Source: a bacterium (GTDB taxonomy: Bacteria; Actinomycetota; Thermoleophilia; Solirubrobacterales; 70-9). From it: 64,000 bases of DNA. Below, in pieces: positions 62,797-64,000 of this stretch. The notes below the pieces were generated by a model. It saw nothing but the letters and a program-made list of their open reading frames with translations, was not told where the DNA came from and made no database searches. The position numbers and the translations under genes are program-made. The DNA is taken from the NCBI GenBank assembly GCA_023251935.1, contig JAHEXV010000001.1:1-64000 (forward strand), in the 5' to 3' direction. The first letter of the stretch is position 1. Each line of letters begins with the position of its first letter.

Positions 62797-63944
62797 GTCG
62801 TGTACTCCGAGTTCAGCTTCACGTAGGCCTCGCCGAGGTCCGAGAAGTAGACCTGCGAGGCGCCGTCGCCGCGCTCGAGGCGCAGGGAGACCTCGGCCTC
62901 GAAGACGTCCGAGCTCAGCTCGGCGGCCTCGATCGCCTCCGGTCCGATCTCGTCGAGCTCCTCGCCCGCCAGGGCCATCCCCGCGGCCTGGGCGATCCGG
63001 CCCCAGTTGGGGTCGCGGCCGTGCAGCGCCGTCTTGACCAGCGGCGAGTTGGCGATCGCCCGGGCGACCCGCTCGGCCTCCTCCGCGGAGGCGGCCCCGG
63101 TGACCCCGATCCGTCCCACCCTGGTCGCGCCCTCGCCGTCGGCGACCACCTCGAGTGCGAGCTGCAGCAGGATCGCGTCCAGGAGGCCCGCCGGCAGCGG
63201 GCGCCCGGACGACCCGGTCGCCTGAAGCACGATCGTGTCGTTGGTGCTCATCTGGCCGTCGACGGTGATCCGCTCGAACGACCGGGAGACGGCGGAGCGA
63301 AGGGTCGCGTCGGGGTCGTCGATCTGGGCATCGGTCTGGATGAAGCACAGCATGGTCGCCAGCGCGGGCTGGATCATCCCAGCGCCCTTCGCCTGGGCCG
63401 AGATGGTGACGCCGTCGGCCCGCACCGCGCAGCTCTTGCGGTCGCGATCGGTCGTCATGATCGCCCGCGCGAACTCCTCGCCGCCGCCCACCGACAGCGC
63501 CTTCGCCGCATCGGCGATGCCGGCGCGGACCGCGTCGATCGCCAGCGGCACGCCGATCGTCCCCGTCTCCGCCACCGCCACCGAGCGCGGCTCGAGGTCG
63601 AGCGCCGCGGCGGCCGCGTCGCGCATCTCGAGCGCGTCGCGATAGCCAGGGGCGCCGGTCGCCGCGTTGGCGTTGCCGGAGTTGACGACCACGGCCTTGA
63701 CCCCGGCGCGATCGGTCCGCTCCCGGCAGACCCTGACCGGTGCGGCCGCGGCGGCGTTGCGGGTCAGAAGCAGCGCCGAGGCCACCTCGGCCTCGCAGGC
63801 CAGCAGCCCGACGTCGGTGCCCCCTCCGCCCTTCAGCCCGCAGGCCACCCCCGCGGCGCGAAACCCAGGCGCCAGCTGGGCTGGATCGAGCTCCTCGAGC
63901 TCGGCCGGCGCCTGCACCCACCGGGATCTGAAGAAGCCGCCCAT
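62793..63944 (-). CDS. argJ: glutamate N-acetyltransferase / amino-acid N-acetyltransferase
   Basis: 383 aa self-processing enzyme that transfers acetyl from acetylornithine to glutamate. The autocleavage region is AKGAGMIQPALATMLCFIQT; cleavage is expected before the Thr of ALAT. NSGNANAATGAPG forms the oxyanion region, VDGQMSTNDT follows, and the C terminus ends KLNSEYTT. ATG 63944 overlaps the argC stop by one base. A TTG at 63947 would add one residue. Confidence 0.95.
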   Translation of the reverse strand: MGGFFRSRWVQAPAELEELDPAQLAPGFRAAGVACGLKGGGGTDVGLLACEAEVASALLLTRNAAAAAPVRVCRERTDRAGVKAVVVNSGNANAATGAPGYRDALEMRDAAAAALDLEPRSVAVAETGTIGVPLAIDAVRAGIADAAKALSVGGGEEFARAIMTTDRDRKSCAVRADGVTISAQAKGAGMIQPALATMLCFIQTDAQIDDPDATLRSAVSRSFERITVDGQMSTNDTIVLQATGSSGRPLPAGLLDAILLQLALEVVADGEGATRVGRIGVTGAASAEEAERVARAIANSPLVKTALHGRDPNWGRIAQAAGMALAGEELDEIGPEAIEAAELSSDVFEAEVSLRLERGDGASQVYFSDLGEAYVKLNSEYTT

Positions 63945-64000
63945 CAACCCAACCCCTCGGTCTCGGGCAGGCCGAGCATCAGGTTGAGGTTCTGGATCGC
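63944..64000 (-). CDS. argC: N-acetyl-gamma-glutamyl-phosphate reductase, C-terminal end (cut by right edge)
   Basis: Only the last 18 codons are present. They read AIQNLNLMLGLPETEGLG and the TGA overlaps the argJ ATG. QNLNLMLGLPETEGL is the conserved ArgC C terminus. With argJ, argB and argD following, it is the first gene of the arginine operon. Confidence 0.85.
   Translation of the reverse strand, partial: AIQNLNLMLGLPETEGLG

Overview
The window is GC-rich chromosomal DNA packed with genes, many starting at GTG and many overlapping by ATGA or GTGA. The gene content suggests an actinobacterium, most likely a deep-branching, non-phototrophic Actinomycetota such as Thermoleophilia: GatCAB, DnaE-type polymerase, class E sortase, a c-di-AMP riboswitch before an Rpf-like hydrolase, BldC-like and LuxR-type regulators, Thr-rich anchored proteins. 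This placement is inference from family content, not a search result. No insertion sequence, phage, CRISPR array, rRNA or tRNA gene was found.

Layout. 1-3.1 kb: the start of an isochorismate synthase gene (cut by the window edge) and the ilvB-ilvN acetolactate synthase pair. 3.1-5.5 kb: a UDP-sulfoquinovose synthase (SqdB) divergent from a DUF2304-like/GT2 membrane glycosyltransferase. 5.6-13 kb: a zinc-ribbon membrane protein, type II NADH dehydrogenase with a perfect palindromic operator, gatC-gatA-gatB, and a membrane protein followed by a GMC oxidoreductase. 13-23 kb: duplicated four-helix membrane proteins, folD, pcrA, cysE-cysK with a possible micropeptide between them, then small secreted or membrane proteins and a methyltransferase. 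23.4-25.8 kb: an Rrf2 regulator, a LuxR response regulator and an HDOD-LuxR protein. 25.9-33 kb: gltX (with gatCAB this implies the indirect Gln-tRNA route), endonuclease IV, a Cys-rich protein, dnaE and a sugar epimerase.

34-46 kb: envelope and signalling region. It holds a Wzy/TPR ligase-like protein, PAS-LuxR, a polyprenyl-phosphate sugar transferase, an LPFTG-anchored protein, LuxR-GAF, an STAS / SpoIIE-HATPase partner-switch pair, a degenerate GGDEF protein, a BldC-like regulator and a membrane HD-GYP protein. A candidate small RNA with a strong terminator follows, and then an Rpf-like cell-wall hydrolase behind a c-di-AMP (ydaO/yuaA) riboswitch. 46.6-48.7 kb: argG and a class E sortase.

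49.6-60.3 kb: an exopolysaccharide locus with a Wzz/BY-kinase, Wzy ligase, two GT4 and two GT2 glycosyltransferases, a Wzx flippase, a FemAB/BioF2-type acetyltransferase and two Thr-rich anchored proteins. The likely priming transferase lies apart, at 37.0-38.5 kb. 60.8-64 kb: argC-argJ-argB-argD, tightly overlapped, with argC cut by the right edge.

Two genome-wide habits stand out. Several genes have a TANNNT -10-like box only 6-9 nt before the start codon and no Shine-Dalgarno sequence, suggesting leaderless mRNAs. Several gaps between convergent genes carry REP-like hairpins and shared short repeats.
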